A DNA stretch of 5,750 nt from Pseudomonadota bacterium (GTDB taxonomy: Bacteria > Pseudomonadota > Alphaproteobacteria > Rhodobacterales > Rhodobacteraceae), in contig JACZTQ010000213.1 of assembly GCA_022573605.1 (NCBI GenBank), forward strand, positions 1 through 5,750. The letters are read 5' to 3'. A program made the translations under genes and the position numbers. A model generated the notes under the pieces. It was not told the origin of the DNA, did no database searches, and saw only the letters and a list, made by a program, of their open reading frames with translations. Of the stretch, positions 1 through 5,687 are shown one piece after another. Positions within the stretch are counted from its first letter, which is position 1. Each line of letters begins with the position of its first letter.

Positions 1-765
1 CGGCTGACCCAAGACCAGGCCGCGATCAACCGTTTCGGGTTCAACAACCAGAGCATGGTGGCGATCGCCCCCCGGCTGGCGGCGGCGCGCGGCGCCGGGG
101 TGGCCAAGGGGATCGTCGGCGTCAACCTCGGCGCCAACAAGGATGCGGCAGACCGGGCGCAGGACTATGTCACGGTGCTGCGCTACCTCTACGAGCTTGC
201 GGATTTCTTCACCGTCAACGTCTCCTCGCCCAATACCGAGCGGCTGCGCGAGTTGCAGGGGCGGGCGGCGTTGGATGCGTTGCTGGGCCGGGTGATGGCG
301 GCAAAGGCCGATCTGGGCGGGACCAAACCGGTGTTCCTGAAGATCGCGCCGGATCTCACCCAAGCCGAACTGGCCGATATCGCCGAACTGGCGCTGGCGC
401 ATGGCCTCGACGGCATCATCGCCACCAACACCACGCTCGCCCGCGAGGGGCTGACCAGCCGCCATGCGGGCGAGACCGGGGGCCTCTCCGGCCAGCCGCT
501 GTTCGCGCCCTCGACCGAGGTGCTGGGCCGGCTCTACCGGCTGACCGGGGGCGCGCTGCCGCTGATCGGGGTCGGCGGCGTCGCCAGCCCTGAGCAGGCC
601 TACGCCAAGATCCGCGCCGGGGCGAGTGCGGTGCAACTCTACACCGCCATGGTCTATCAGGGCATCGGCCTGCCCGGCCGCATCGCCCGCGGGCTGGAGC
701 GGCTGCTGGAGCGCGACGGCTTCGCCAACGTCGCCGAGGCGGTGGGCGCGGATAATCTCGTCTGA
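1..765 (+). CDS. pyrD: Dihydroorotate dehydrogenase (quinone), class 2, 5'-truncated by window edge
   Basis: This enzyme oxidises dihydroorotate to orotate in de novo pyrimidine synthesis. Class 2 enzymes use FMN and pass electrons to membrane quinone. The reading frame is open from base 1, and about 254 residues are visible, against roughly 350 for the family, so the membrane-associating N-terminus and start codon lie outside the window. Motifs seen in order are NRFGFNN (bases 31-51), GVNLGANKD, NVSSPNT (217-237), LKIAPDL, IATNTT, GGLSGQPL, GVGGV and AGASAVQLYTA. The second serine of NVSSPNT (codon 226-228) matches the class 2 catalytic base; class 1 enzymes use cysteine. The asparagines of NVSSPNT and ATNTT are the substrate-contacting ones known in the family. 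The usual LYTG near the phosphate site reads LYTA here, a mild variant. It converges on the MATE gene. The TGA stop lies inside an inverted repeat. Confidence 0.96.
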   Translation, partial: RLTQDQAAINRFGFNNQSMVAIAPRLAAARGAGVAKGIVGVNLGANKDAADRAQDYVTVLRYLYELADFFTVNVSSPNTERLRELQGRAALDALLGRVMAAKADLGGTKPVFLKIAPDLTQAELADIAELALAHGLDGIIATNTTLAREGLTSRHAGETGGLSGQPLFAPSTEVLGRLYRLTGGALPLIGVGGVASPEQAYAKIRAGASAVQLYTAMVYQGIGLPGRIARGLERLLERDGFANVAEAVGADNLV

Positions 766-774
766 TACGAGATT
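754..774 (+). terminator. Inverted repeat over the pyrD stop codon, possible weak terminator
   Basis: AATCTCGT (754-761) and ACGAGATT (767-774) are perfect 8-base inverted copies around a 5-base loop that contains the first two bases of the TGA stop. No T-run follows on either strand and the stem is only moderately GC-rich, so classic intrinsic termination is doubtful. An mRNA 3'-end stabilising hairpin is equally possible. Confidence 0.35.
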
Positions 775-796
775 CCATTCCCGCACCGCGCATGCC

Positions 797-812
797 ATGG
801 TTCATTAACCAT
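797..812. repeat. Short inverted repeat in the convergent gap, containing a CtrA-half-site-like octamer
   Basis: ATGGTT (797-802) and AACCAT (807-812) form a 6-base stem with a 4-base loop. The bases TTAACCAT (805-812) equal the half-motif described for the alphaproteobacterial regulator CtrA. The gap lies between two gene 3' ends, so no gene obviously uses it for initiation, and the match may be chance. Bases 805-856 are AT-rich relative to the rest of the window. The rest of this 149-base gap shows only a 10-base palindrome, CCACATGTGG (863-872). Confidence 0.25.
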
Positions 813-914
813 AACAGACCTGTTTTTGGAAAATAGTGTAAAATCAACGTATTGACCCCTGTCCACATGTGGGCACCGCGCGCGGCGGGGGCCGGAAGGG
901 GTGGGCGGACGGGG

Positions 915-2261
915 TCAGGCCCCGGCGCGGGCCTCGAGCCGGGGATAGGCCAGCGCCAGGGTTGCCGCCCGCAGCCCCATGTAGATCCACACCGCCGCCC
1001 ACAGGCCGTGATTGCCGAGGCCCTCGGTCATGGCGTAGCTCAGGGGGAAATAGACCCCCGACGAGACGATCATCGCGTTGCGCATCATTGCGCCCTCGGT
1101 GGCGCCGATGAAGATGCCGTCGAGCTGGTAGGCGATCACCGCCACCAGCGGCAGCAGGGTCACCCACAGGACGTAGGTCCGGCAAACCTCGCGCACCGCC
1201 TCGATGTTGGTGAAGAGCCGGATCATCGGCTCCGACAGCACCGTCAGGGCGAGCGCGAACAGCGCCGCCAGCGCCAGCGCCGAAACCGAGCTGACCACCA
1301 CGGCGCGGCGCAGCCTTGCCCGGCTGCCCGCCCCCAGCGCCTGACCGACCAGCGCCTCCGCCGCCAGCGCGAAACCGTCCAGCGCAGAGGCCGCGATATG
1401 GAGGAATTGCAGCAGGATGCCGTTCGCCGCCAGCACCAGGTCGCCCTGCTGCGAGCCCAGCCGGGTCATCCAGGCGAAGCTGCCCGCCAGCAGCACGGTG
1501 CGGATCAAGATGTCGCGGTTCAGCGCCATCACCCGGGCCAGCTCGGCCCGCTCAAGGATGCGGGCCCACTCGAAGCGCCACTCCGGCGGCGCCACCACCG
1601 CGGCGCGCTGGCGCACCCGCCAGAGCCCGAGGCCGAGCCCGGTGAACGCCGCCAGCACGGTGCCGAGCGCGACCCCCTCGACCCCCCAGCCGAAGCCGTA
1701 GACGAAGATCAGGTTCAGGGTGATGTTGGTCAGCGAGGTCACCACCTGCATCTCGAACATGCGCCGGGTCAGGCCCTGGCCGGCGAACCAGCCCAGCAGG
1801 GCGTAGTTCACCAGTTCGGCCGGCGCCCCCCAGATGCGGATGCCGACATAGGCACCGCCCAGCGCCTCGGCCTCGGCGCTGCCCTCGAACAGCCGCAGCG
1901 CACCGGCGCCGAGCGGCCCCCGGAACAGGATCAGCAGGCCGGCGACGAGCAGCGCGATCAGCCCGGCGCGGACCAGCGTGTTCATCACCCGGCGGTGGTC
2001 GCCGGCCCCCAGCGCCTGCGCGGTCAGGCCCGAGACCCCCATTTGCAGGAAGTTGAAGACGACGAACAGCAGGGTGATGATGGTGGCCCCCAGCGCCACC
2101 GCCGCCAGGTAGCGCGCCTCGCCCAGATTGCCGATGATCGCGGTGTCGATGGCGCCCTGAAGAGGCAACATGGCGTTCGACAGCACCACCGGCAGCGCGA
2201 TGGCGGCGACGCGGGCATAGGTGATCTCGCCAGTAGAGGCATCGGGCGCGGCGTCGGTCAT
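915..2261 (-). CDS. MATE family efflux transporter, DinF subfamily
   Basis: A 448-residue inner-membrane secondary exporter. MATE proteins expel organic cations, drugs or metabolites in exchange for Na+ or H+; the substrate here is unknown. The length matches the usual 440-460, and about 12 hydrophobic segments can be traced in two pseudo-symmetrical halves. GAIDTAIIGNLG (residues 36-47) is the typical first-helix motif, and D39 corresponds to the conserved cation-coupling aspartate. Segments near residues 138-163 (YVGIRIWGAPAELVNYALLG), 247-255 (ALNRDILIR) and 293-310 (ALDGFALAAEALVG) resemble the DinF branch more than NorM. The start at 2261 is chosen because MTDAAPDAS precedes the first helix by the usual distance; the frame stays open upstream to 2636 but reads as low-similarity sequence. 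The ribosome site is weak. A small hairpin (2283-2297) lies in the presumed leader. It is divergent from the SCO gene and convergent with pyrD. DinF-like assignment is by motif memory, not a search. Confidence 0.93.
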   Translation of the reverse strand: MTDAAPDASTGEITYARVAAIALPVVLSNAMLPLQGAIDTAIIGNLGEARYLAAVALGATIITLLFVVFNFLQMGVSGLTAQALGAGDHRRVMNTLVRAGLIALLVAGLLILFRGPLGAGALRLFEGSAEAEALGGAYVGIRIWGAPAELVNYALLGWFAGQGLTRRMFEMQVVTSLTNITLNLIFVYGFGWGVEGVALGTVLAAFTGLGLGLWRVRQRAAVVAPPEWRFEWARILERAELARVMALNRDILIRTVLLAGSFAWMTRLGSQQGDLVLAANGILLQFLHIAASALDGFALAAEALVGQALGAGSRARLRRAVVVSSVSALALAALFALALTVLSEPMIRLFTNIEAVREVCRTYVLWVTLLPLVAVIAYQLDGIFIGATEGAMMRNAMIVSSGVYFPLSYAMTEGLGNHGLWAAVWIYMGLRAATLALAYPRLEARAGA

Positions 2262-2422
2262 GTCGGGCTCGGGGTGTGGCCGGGCGGAGGAGCCGCCGGG
2301 GGTGAGGTTGCATCCTATGAGCGCAGGGCGGGGATGACCATGGCGAACGCATTGACTCGACTGCAATGTTGACGCAAGCCTCGGACCAGGGAGCGGAAAC
2401 CGCCGGCGGGACGCAGCAAGGC

Positions 2423-3181
2423 ATGATCGGGCAACGGGCGCGCAACGCAACAGACCCTGGACCGGACAACCAGCCCACCGGGGTCGCCCATCGCGCCGGC
2501 GCCTGCCCGGGATCGTTCCGAAATCGGGTTGCGGCCGCGTTCGCCTTGACCTGCGCTGTCCTGCTGGCGTCTGCGCTGGCCGGCCTCCACACCCGGCCGG
2601 CGCGGGCGCACGAGCTGCCTCCGCTCGGCTACGCATCGCAGGCGACAGATCGCGGGCAATTCTCGTTGGTCGACCACCAGGGCAGGGCGGTCACCGACGC
2701 GGACTTCCTCGGCAGCTACATGCTGGTCTATTTTGGCTACACCCACTGCCCCGACGTGTGCCCGATCGACCTCCAGGTGATGATCGAGGCGATCGATCTG
2801 ATGGGCGAGCAGGGCGCGGGTGTGCAGCCGGTGTTCATCACCGTCGATCCGGAGCGCGACAGTGTCGCGGTGATGGCCGAATATGTCGCCGCGTTCCATC
2901 CCCGGCTGACCGGTCTTACCGGTACGCCCGAGCAGGTCGCGGCGGCAGCCGGAACCTATCGCGTGCGGCGGATGAAATTCTTTCCCCTGGACCTCGACGC
3001 CGACGGCAGCCAGGGCCGGGACGGGCCGGCCGGGGACAATTCCCGCTACCTGATCGACCATAGCGCCGCGTTCTTCCTGATCGGTCCGGACGGCGGCGGG
3101 CTGGTGCAGTACGCCCACGGCATCACGGCCGGGGAGATCGCGGCGGACATTCGACAAGTCATCGCCGAGCAACCCCGATAG
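2423..3181 (+). CDS. SCO1/SenC family copper chaperone (thioredoxin-like), periplasmic
   Basis: SCO proteins bind copper and deliver it to, or reduce, the CuA site of cytochrome c oxidase subunit II on the periplasmic face of the membrane. From the ATG at 2423 the protein has 252 residues, somewhat longer than the usual 200 or so. A hydrophobic stretch spans residues 36-53 after arginines, and ARA (60-62) before HELPPLG is a plausible cleavage site; it could instead be a retained anchor. The copper ligands are all present: CPDVC (C109, C113) in GYTHCPDVCP, and H213 in LIDHSAAFFLIGPDG. TVDPERD (around 140-146) is also family-typical. The loop just before the distal histidine (about 186-207) is enriched in Asp, Gly and Ser. 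The start is uncertain: an in-frame ATG at 2366 would add 19 residues. Neither ATG has a convincing ribosome site; AAGG sits only one base before 2423. No oxidase gene is visible nearby. Confidence 0.92.
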   Translation: MIGQRARNATDPGPDNQPTGVAHRAGACPGSFRNRVAAAFALTCAVLLASALAGLHTRPARAHELPPLGYASQATDRGQFSLVDHQGRAVTDADFLGSYMLVYFGYTHCPDVCPIDLQVMIEAIDLMGEQGAGVQPVFITVDPERDSVAVMAEYVAAFHPRLTGLTGTPEQVAAAAGTYRVRRMKFFPLDLDADGSQGRDGPAGDNSRYLIDHSAAFFLIGPDGGGLVQYAHGITAGEIAADIRQVIAEQPR

Positions 3182-3201
3182 GCCAGCGCCGGGCCGGGCA
3201 C

Positions 3202-3227
3202 GCCGGCGCGCCTCTGGCGACGCCGGC
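3202..3227 (+). terminator. Strong GC hairpin after the SCO gene, likely transcript end
   Basis: GCCGGCGCGCC (3202-3212) pairs with GGCG-A-CGCCGGC (3216-3227), giving 11 pairs with one bulged A (3220) and a TCT loop. It starts 20 bases after the SCO stop. No T-run follows, so it is not a textbook intrinsic terminator. It could act as a stem-only terminator or a 3'-end stabiliser, and suggests that the SCO and hydrolase genes are not simply cotranscribed. Confidence 0.45.
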
Positions 3228-3327
3228 CGGCCAAGAGCCCGTGCTTAGCCGGATCGCATGTGAGATGTGTGTTATGTTAACGGCGTCCGGGCCTTCGGGG
3301 GCGATGGCGCCCGATGAACCCTTGGCC

Positions 3328-3332
3328 GGAGG
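3328..3332 (+). promoter_or_regulatory. Ribosome binding site that decides the start of the hydrolase-like gene
   Basis: GGAGG lies 8 bases before the ATG at 3341. The alternative upstream ATG at 3314 has no comparable site at good spacing. The 3341 start also puts a clean Sec signal peptide at the N-terminus. Confidence 0.7.
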
Positions 3333-3340
3333 CGTGGGTC

Positions 3341-4546
3341 ATGCGTTTTGCCACCCTGAATGCTGGTCGTGCGGGGGTGTGCCTTGCGATCTGGTTTTTG
3401 GCGGCGCTGGACGCGCCGGCGCAGGGCGTTGGGTATTCCGATCTCTTGGATCGCCGCAACTTTCAGCAATCGACCTATCACATTCGAGTGCCGTTTTTCA
3501 CCGACCCCGGCTACCTGGTCCCCGCGGTCGTGATCCTGCATGACGCCGGCAGGAACGGCGCCTCCATCATCGACAACCAGCGGCTGATCGAGGCTTTTGT
3601 CGGCAAGGGCTACGCGGTGGTCGCCCCGGACGCGCTGCCGAGAGCAAATGCGCGTATCAGTTATGGAGGTGACAAACCAAGCTTAATGGAATTGGAATCT
3701 TTTGTACTCCCCTTCAAATACTCCAAGAGAAAATTTCTCATGATAGATATTGATGAAAATATTCGCTATTTAAAATTCAAAACCGACTCCGGATGGTATT
3801 TTTACAACGTAGATCGAGTTAAATATTCACGAGGCCGACCCGAGTTCGAACTTCTCGGCCGCGACGAAATTCAGAATCTGCGTAACGTGCTGGCCCACGC
3901 GGCGGAGGAATACGGGATCGATCCGGAACCCGTCCTGGTCATCGGGCTGGGGCACGGCGGATCGCTGGTCTGGCAGATCGCCTGCCATGCCCCGAACTTG
4001 GGCCAGATCCTGGCGCCGGTCGGCGGGGCATTCTGGCGCGAAATCCCGGAGAACTGCGAACCCGGCGCTCATCTGGTCCACACCCACCACCGCGAGAGCG
4101 CCTTCTGGCCGCTCGAGGGGGCCAAGGGAAACAAGAAGCGATACGCCCGCACCAGCATCTATCGCAACCTCGATATGCTGCTCCGCGAGAACCGCTGCAC
4201 CGCCGGCGCGACGACGGATCGCAACAACGATCTCGGCCTGAGCCAGACCACCTGGGAGGATTGCCCGGGCGGCGGCCCGGTCGAGTTGATGGTGCTCGAC
4301 GATGCGTTCGCGTTCCAGACCTGGTGGCTCGACGGGATGCTCGACCGGGTTGAGCGGACCGACACCGAGCGGCCTCCCGAAGCGCCGGAAGCGCCGCTGG
4401 AGACCGGCCCGGTGGTCAAGGCGCCCGGCGCGGCGACCGGCTTCAAGACGCCCGGCGCGGGGACCGGCTTCAAGACGCCCGGATCGGGATCGGGGTTCAA
4501 GGCGGCTGGCGCAGGGACGGAATCGCGATTCAAGCGCGCGAAATGA
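3341..4546 (+). CDS. Secreted alpha/beta-hydrolase-fold protein, PHB depolymerase/LpqC esterase-like, probably catalytically inactive
   Basis: A 401-residue exported protein. Residues 1-29 form a Sec signal peptide (MRF..., hydrophobic core about 11-22, APAQG near the cleavage site). The fold is recognised from AVVILHDAG (62-70), GYAVVAPDALPRAN (90-103), IGLGHGGSLVWQIACHAP (201-218), LAPVGGAFWREIPENC (224-239) and PLEG (257-260). Family esterases have G-x-S-x-G-G, H-G-T-x-D-P and a G-G-H near the C-terminus. Here the nucleophile position is Gly204, the Asp position is about Ser253 (HTHHRES), and the His position is about Phe323 (LDDAFAF). The oxyanion motif HG reads HD (67-68). Cysteines 215, 239, 286 and 308 could form disulfides. 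Residues about 107-163 come from an unusually AT-rich stretch, and residues 360-401 are a repetitive Lys/Gly/Phe tail. The frame also opens at 3314 (9 residues more), but the GGAGG site favours 3341. Function is unknown; a binding or scaffold role is only inference. Confidence 0.8.
   Translation: MRFATLNAGRAGVCLAIWFLAALDAPAQGVGYSDLLDRRNFQQSTYHIRVPFFTDPGYLVPAVVILHDAGRNGASIIDNQRLIEAFVGKGYAVVAPDALPRANARISYGGDKPSLMELESFVLPFKYSKRKFLMIDIDENIRYLKFKTDSGWYFYNVDRVKYSRGRPEFELLGRDEIQNLRNVLAHAAEEYGIDPEPVLVIGLGHGGSLVWQIACHAPNLGQILAPVGGAFWREIPENCEPGAHLVHTHHRESAFWPLEGAKGNKKRYARTSIYRNLDMLLRENRCTAGATTDRNNDLGLSQTTWEDCPGGGPVELMVLDDAFAFQTWWLDGMLDRVERTDTERPPEAPEAPLETGPVVKAPGAATGFKTPGAGTGFKTPGSGSGFKAAGAGTESRFKRAK
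3661..3829 (+). other. AT-rich island inside the hydrolase-like gene
   Basis: By hand count, GC is 22/60 in 3661-3720 and 15/60 in 3721-3780, against 42/60 in 3601-3660 and 35/60 in 3841-3900. The reading frame stays open throughout. Codons change to AT-ending forms that are rare elsewhere here, including two TTA leucines (L115, L144), ATA, GTA and AGA. No flanking direct repeat was found. It encodes roughly residues 107-163, partly an apparent insertion relative to the esterase family. Confidence 0.75.
4418..4531 (+). repeat. Tandem 27-base repeats encoding a K-x-P-G-x-x-x-G-F tail
   Basis: Three in-frame 27-base units (4418-4444, 4445-4471, 4472-4498) are followed by a degenerate 33-base unit (4499-4531). 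They encode KAPGAATGF, KTPGAGTGF, KTPGSGSGF and KAAGAGTESRF, then KRAK and the stop. Units 1 and 2 differ at only two bases. The tail is basic, flexible and glycine-rich, and is not part of the hydrolase fold. It follows a Pro/Glu-rich linker (residues about 343-356). Confidence 0.85.
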
Positions 4547-4586
4547 GAACGCCGCGAACAATCGCCGGCGGTTGGCGGCGGCGCGC

Positions 4587-4610
4587 GGGCGGGCCGGAGC
4601 GGCCTGCTTT
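4587..4610 (+). terminator. Probable intrinsic terminator of the hydrolase-like gene
   Basis: GGGCGGGCC (4587-4595) and GGCCTGCTT (4601-4609) can pair over nine positions with three G-U pairs, around the loop GGAGC. The stem runs into a short TTT (4608-4610). It sits 40 bases after the stop and about 100 bases before the NifU-family start, consistent with separate transcription. The T-run is short, so efficiency is uncertain. Confidence 0.4.
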
Positions 4611-4691
4611 CGTAGCAGAACCCGACCTGATACAGTCGGCGCCGTTGCCGGGAACGAACCGGGGACTATCTGTCAAGGCAGCCCCGGCCAC

Positions 4692-4697
4692 GAAGGA
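4692..4697 (+). promoter_or_regulatory. Ribosome binding site for the NifU-family gene
   Basis: GAAGGA ends 11 bases before the ATG at 4709. That is somewhat long spacing but usable. It abuts or overlaps the in-frame ATG at 4697, so that ATG could not use it. Confidence 0.5.
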
Positions 4698-4708
4698 TGT
4701 CAGCAGCC

Positions 4709-5317
4709 ATGTTCATTCAGACCGAAGCCACCGCCAACCCGGCCCGGATCAGATTCCTGCCCGGCCGCGCCGTGCTGCCGTCGGGAACGGCGCAGTTCGC
4801 CGCCGCCGAGGGCGCGGACGGCTCGCCCCTGGCCCGCGCCCTGTTCGAGCTCGACGGCGTCAGCGGCGTCGCCCTCGATCCGACCTCGATCACGCTGGCC
4901 AAGGCCGACGGCATGGAATGGGCCGAACTGATGCCGGCCGCCCTGGTCGCCATCATGGACCATTTCGGCTCCGGCCGGCCGGTGATCGACGACGGCTTCG
5001 AGACCAGCCCAGAGAGCGGCCTCGACAGCGACGACGGCAAGGCGATCCAGCGCCTCCTCGACGAGCACATCAACCCCCAGGTGGCCAGCCATGGCGGTCA
5101 CATCGCCCTGGTCGACGTCAAGGGCGACACCGCCTATATCCGCATGGGCGGCGGCTGCCAGGGCTGCGGCATGGCCAACGTCACCCTGAAACAGGGCGTG
5201 GCCAAGGCGATCCAGGCGCAGATTCCGGCCATCACCAACGTGCTCGACGTCACCGACCACGGCGGCGGCGCCAACCCCTACTACCAGCCGGGCAAGGGCG
5301 GCGCGAGTGCGCTGTAA
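4709..5317 (+). CDS. NifU family protein, NFU1-type Fe-S cluster scaffold/carrier
   Basis: A 202-residue cytosolic protein that holds a [4Fe-4S] cluster, usually at a dimer interface, and passes it to apoproteins. An N-terminal Nfu domain (residues 1-91) begins MFIQTEATANP and includes RFLPGRAVLP, GVSGVALDPTSITLAK and IMDHFGSG. A C-terminal NifU domain (about 110-185) carries the cluster ligands C150 and C153 in GGGCQGCGMANVTLKQGV. The tail DHGGGANPYYQPGKGG resembles alphaproteobacterial homologues. This two-domain layout matches NFU1 and alphaproteobacterial proteins often named NfuA; E. coli NfuA has a different N-terminal domain, so I give no symbol. An in-frame ATG at 4697 would add four residues, but the family start MFIQTEA and the ribosome-site position favour 4709. 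The linker between domains is acidic (IDDGFETSPESGLDSDDG). No isc or suf genes are visible beside it. Length is slightly above the common 185-190. Confidence 0.94.
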   Translation: MFIQTEATANPARIRFLPGRAVLPSGTAQFAAAEGADGSPLARALFELDGVSGVALDPTSITLAKADGMEWAELMPAALVAIMDHFGSGRPVIDDGFETSPESGLDSDDGKAIQRLLDEHINPQVASHGGHIALVDVKGDTAYIRMGGGCQGCGMANVTLKQGVAKAIQAQIPAITNVLDVTDHGGGANPYYQPGKGGASAL

Positions 5318-5378
5318 TGCCGGGCCTCGCCGCCGTTCCCAAAGCTAGAGCAAATTCCACTCAGGTAGAGCCGCTCAG

Positions 5379-5477
5379 TTCGCGTCCGGCACGGCGGTTC
5401 CACCGTCTGGCCGGACGCAGAGCGTGGTGGAATCACGGGCAAGTCCGGGCTGGCGGTGGACGCCCGCCGGACGCGAA
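5379..5477. repeat. Left internal hairpin arm of the palindromic element
   Basis: TTCGCGTCCGGC (5379-5390) and GCCGGACGCGAA (5466-5477) are perfect 12-base inverted copies, starting directly after the left terminal repeat. Further matched pairs lie within: CCACCG (5400-5405) with CGGTGG (5454-5459), and CCGGAC (5411-5416) with GTCCGG (5443-5448). Together they form one long interrupted stem. Confidence 0.75.
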
Positions 5478-5493
5478 CCCCCCAAATCCCTTG

Positions 5494-5602
5494 GCTCAGC
5501 CGCTCGAATTTCCCCCGAGCCCGGCGCACCGTCGCTTGCCCGTAGACCCGCTACGGGCTGCGCGCCGCCGCTTGGTTTCGAGAAAAATTCGAGCGGCTGA
5601 GC
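5494..5602. repeat. Right internal hairpin arm of the palindromic element
   Basis: GCTCAGCCGCTCGAATTT (5494-5511) is repeated perfectly and inverted at 5585-5602. Its outer 6 bases overlap the right terminal repeat, so the two stems compete there. The tip carries an 8-base stem, GCCCGTAG (5538-5545) with CTACGGGC (5551-5558), around the loop ACCCG. Confidence 0.75.
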
Positions 5603-5648
5603 GACTCTACCTGGGTGGAACTTGCTCTAGCGGCCCGCGATTGCACAA

Positions 5649-5661
5649 GCCGGCGACCGGC
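5649..5661. terminator. Short GC hairpin, weak possible terminator
   Basis: GCCGG (5649-5653) and CCGGC (5657-5661) form a 5-base stem with a CGA loop. On the plus strand TGTTTG appears a few bases later (5665-5670); on the minus strand TTGTG follows directly. It could end transcripts from either side, but the stem is short and such motifs are common in GC-rich DNA. Confidence 0.2.
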
Positions 5662-5687
5662 CCCTGTTTGCTCCGGGATTGCCCCCC

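Larger units (their letters stand above)
5344..5631. mobile_element. MITE-like palindromic element, 288 bases, no coding capacity
   Basis: The ends are 35-base inverted repeats: 5344-5378 and 5597-5631 match at 32 of 35 positions (mismatches at 5354, 5361 and 5371). The outermost bases read GCTAGAGCAA on the left and TTGCTCTAGC on the right. Nothing inside looks like a gene. Internal inverted repeats fold each half into its own arm. A TA dinucleotide sits within each end (5346-5347 and 5628-5629), which would fit the TA target duplication of IS630/Tc1-mariner-type elements, but this is inference. It begins 27 bases after the stop of the NifU-family gene, so the transcript may carry its left end. 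It could alternatively be an intergenic palindromic repeat unit without a transposase-related origin. Confidence 0.65.

Noticed and set aside
863..872. Palindrome CCACATGTGG as an operator
   Set aside because: It is short, unique in the window and lies between two gene 3' ends, with no promoter to control.
852..2372. Long plus-strand open frame of 506 codons opposite the MATE gene
   Set aside because: The translation is dominated by Arg, Gln, His, Gly and Pro with no domain, typical of the complement of a GC-rich membrane-protein gene. The minus strand gives a full MATE protein.
2352..2374. Two TTGAC hexamer-like sequences 17 bases apart in the MATE/SCO divergent gap
   Set aside because: Neither has a recognisable -10 box at normal spacing on the plus strand.
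2315..3172. Minus-strand open frame of 285 codons opposite the SCO gene
   Set aside because: It has no family motifs, while the plus strand has the complete copper-binding SCO signature.
3245..3278. Possible promoter before the hydrolase-like gene (TTAGCC and TATGTT)
   Set aside because: The -10-like TATGTT (3273-3278) is fair, but the spacing to TTAGCC is 22 bases and no other -35 match is convincing.
4645..4672. Possible promoter before the NifU-family gene (TTGCCG, 16-base spacer, TATCTG)
   Set aside because: Both boxes are weak matches and such pairs occur by chance; position is plausible, but not enough to annotate.
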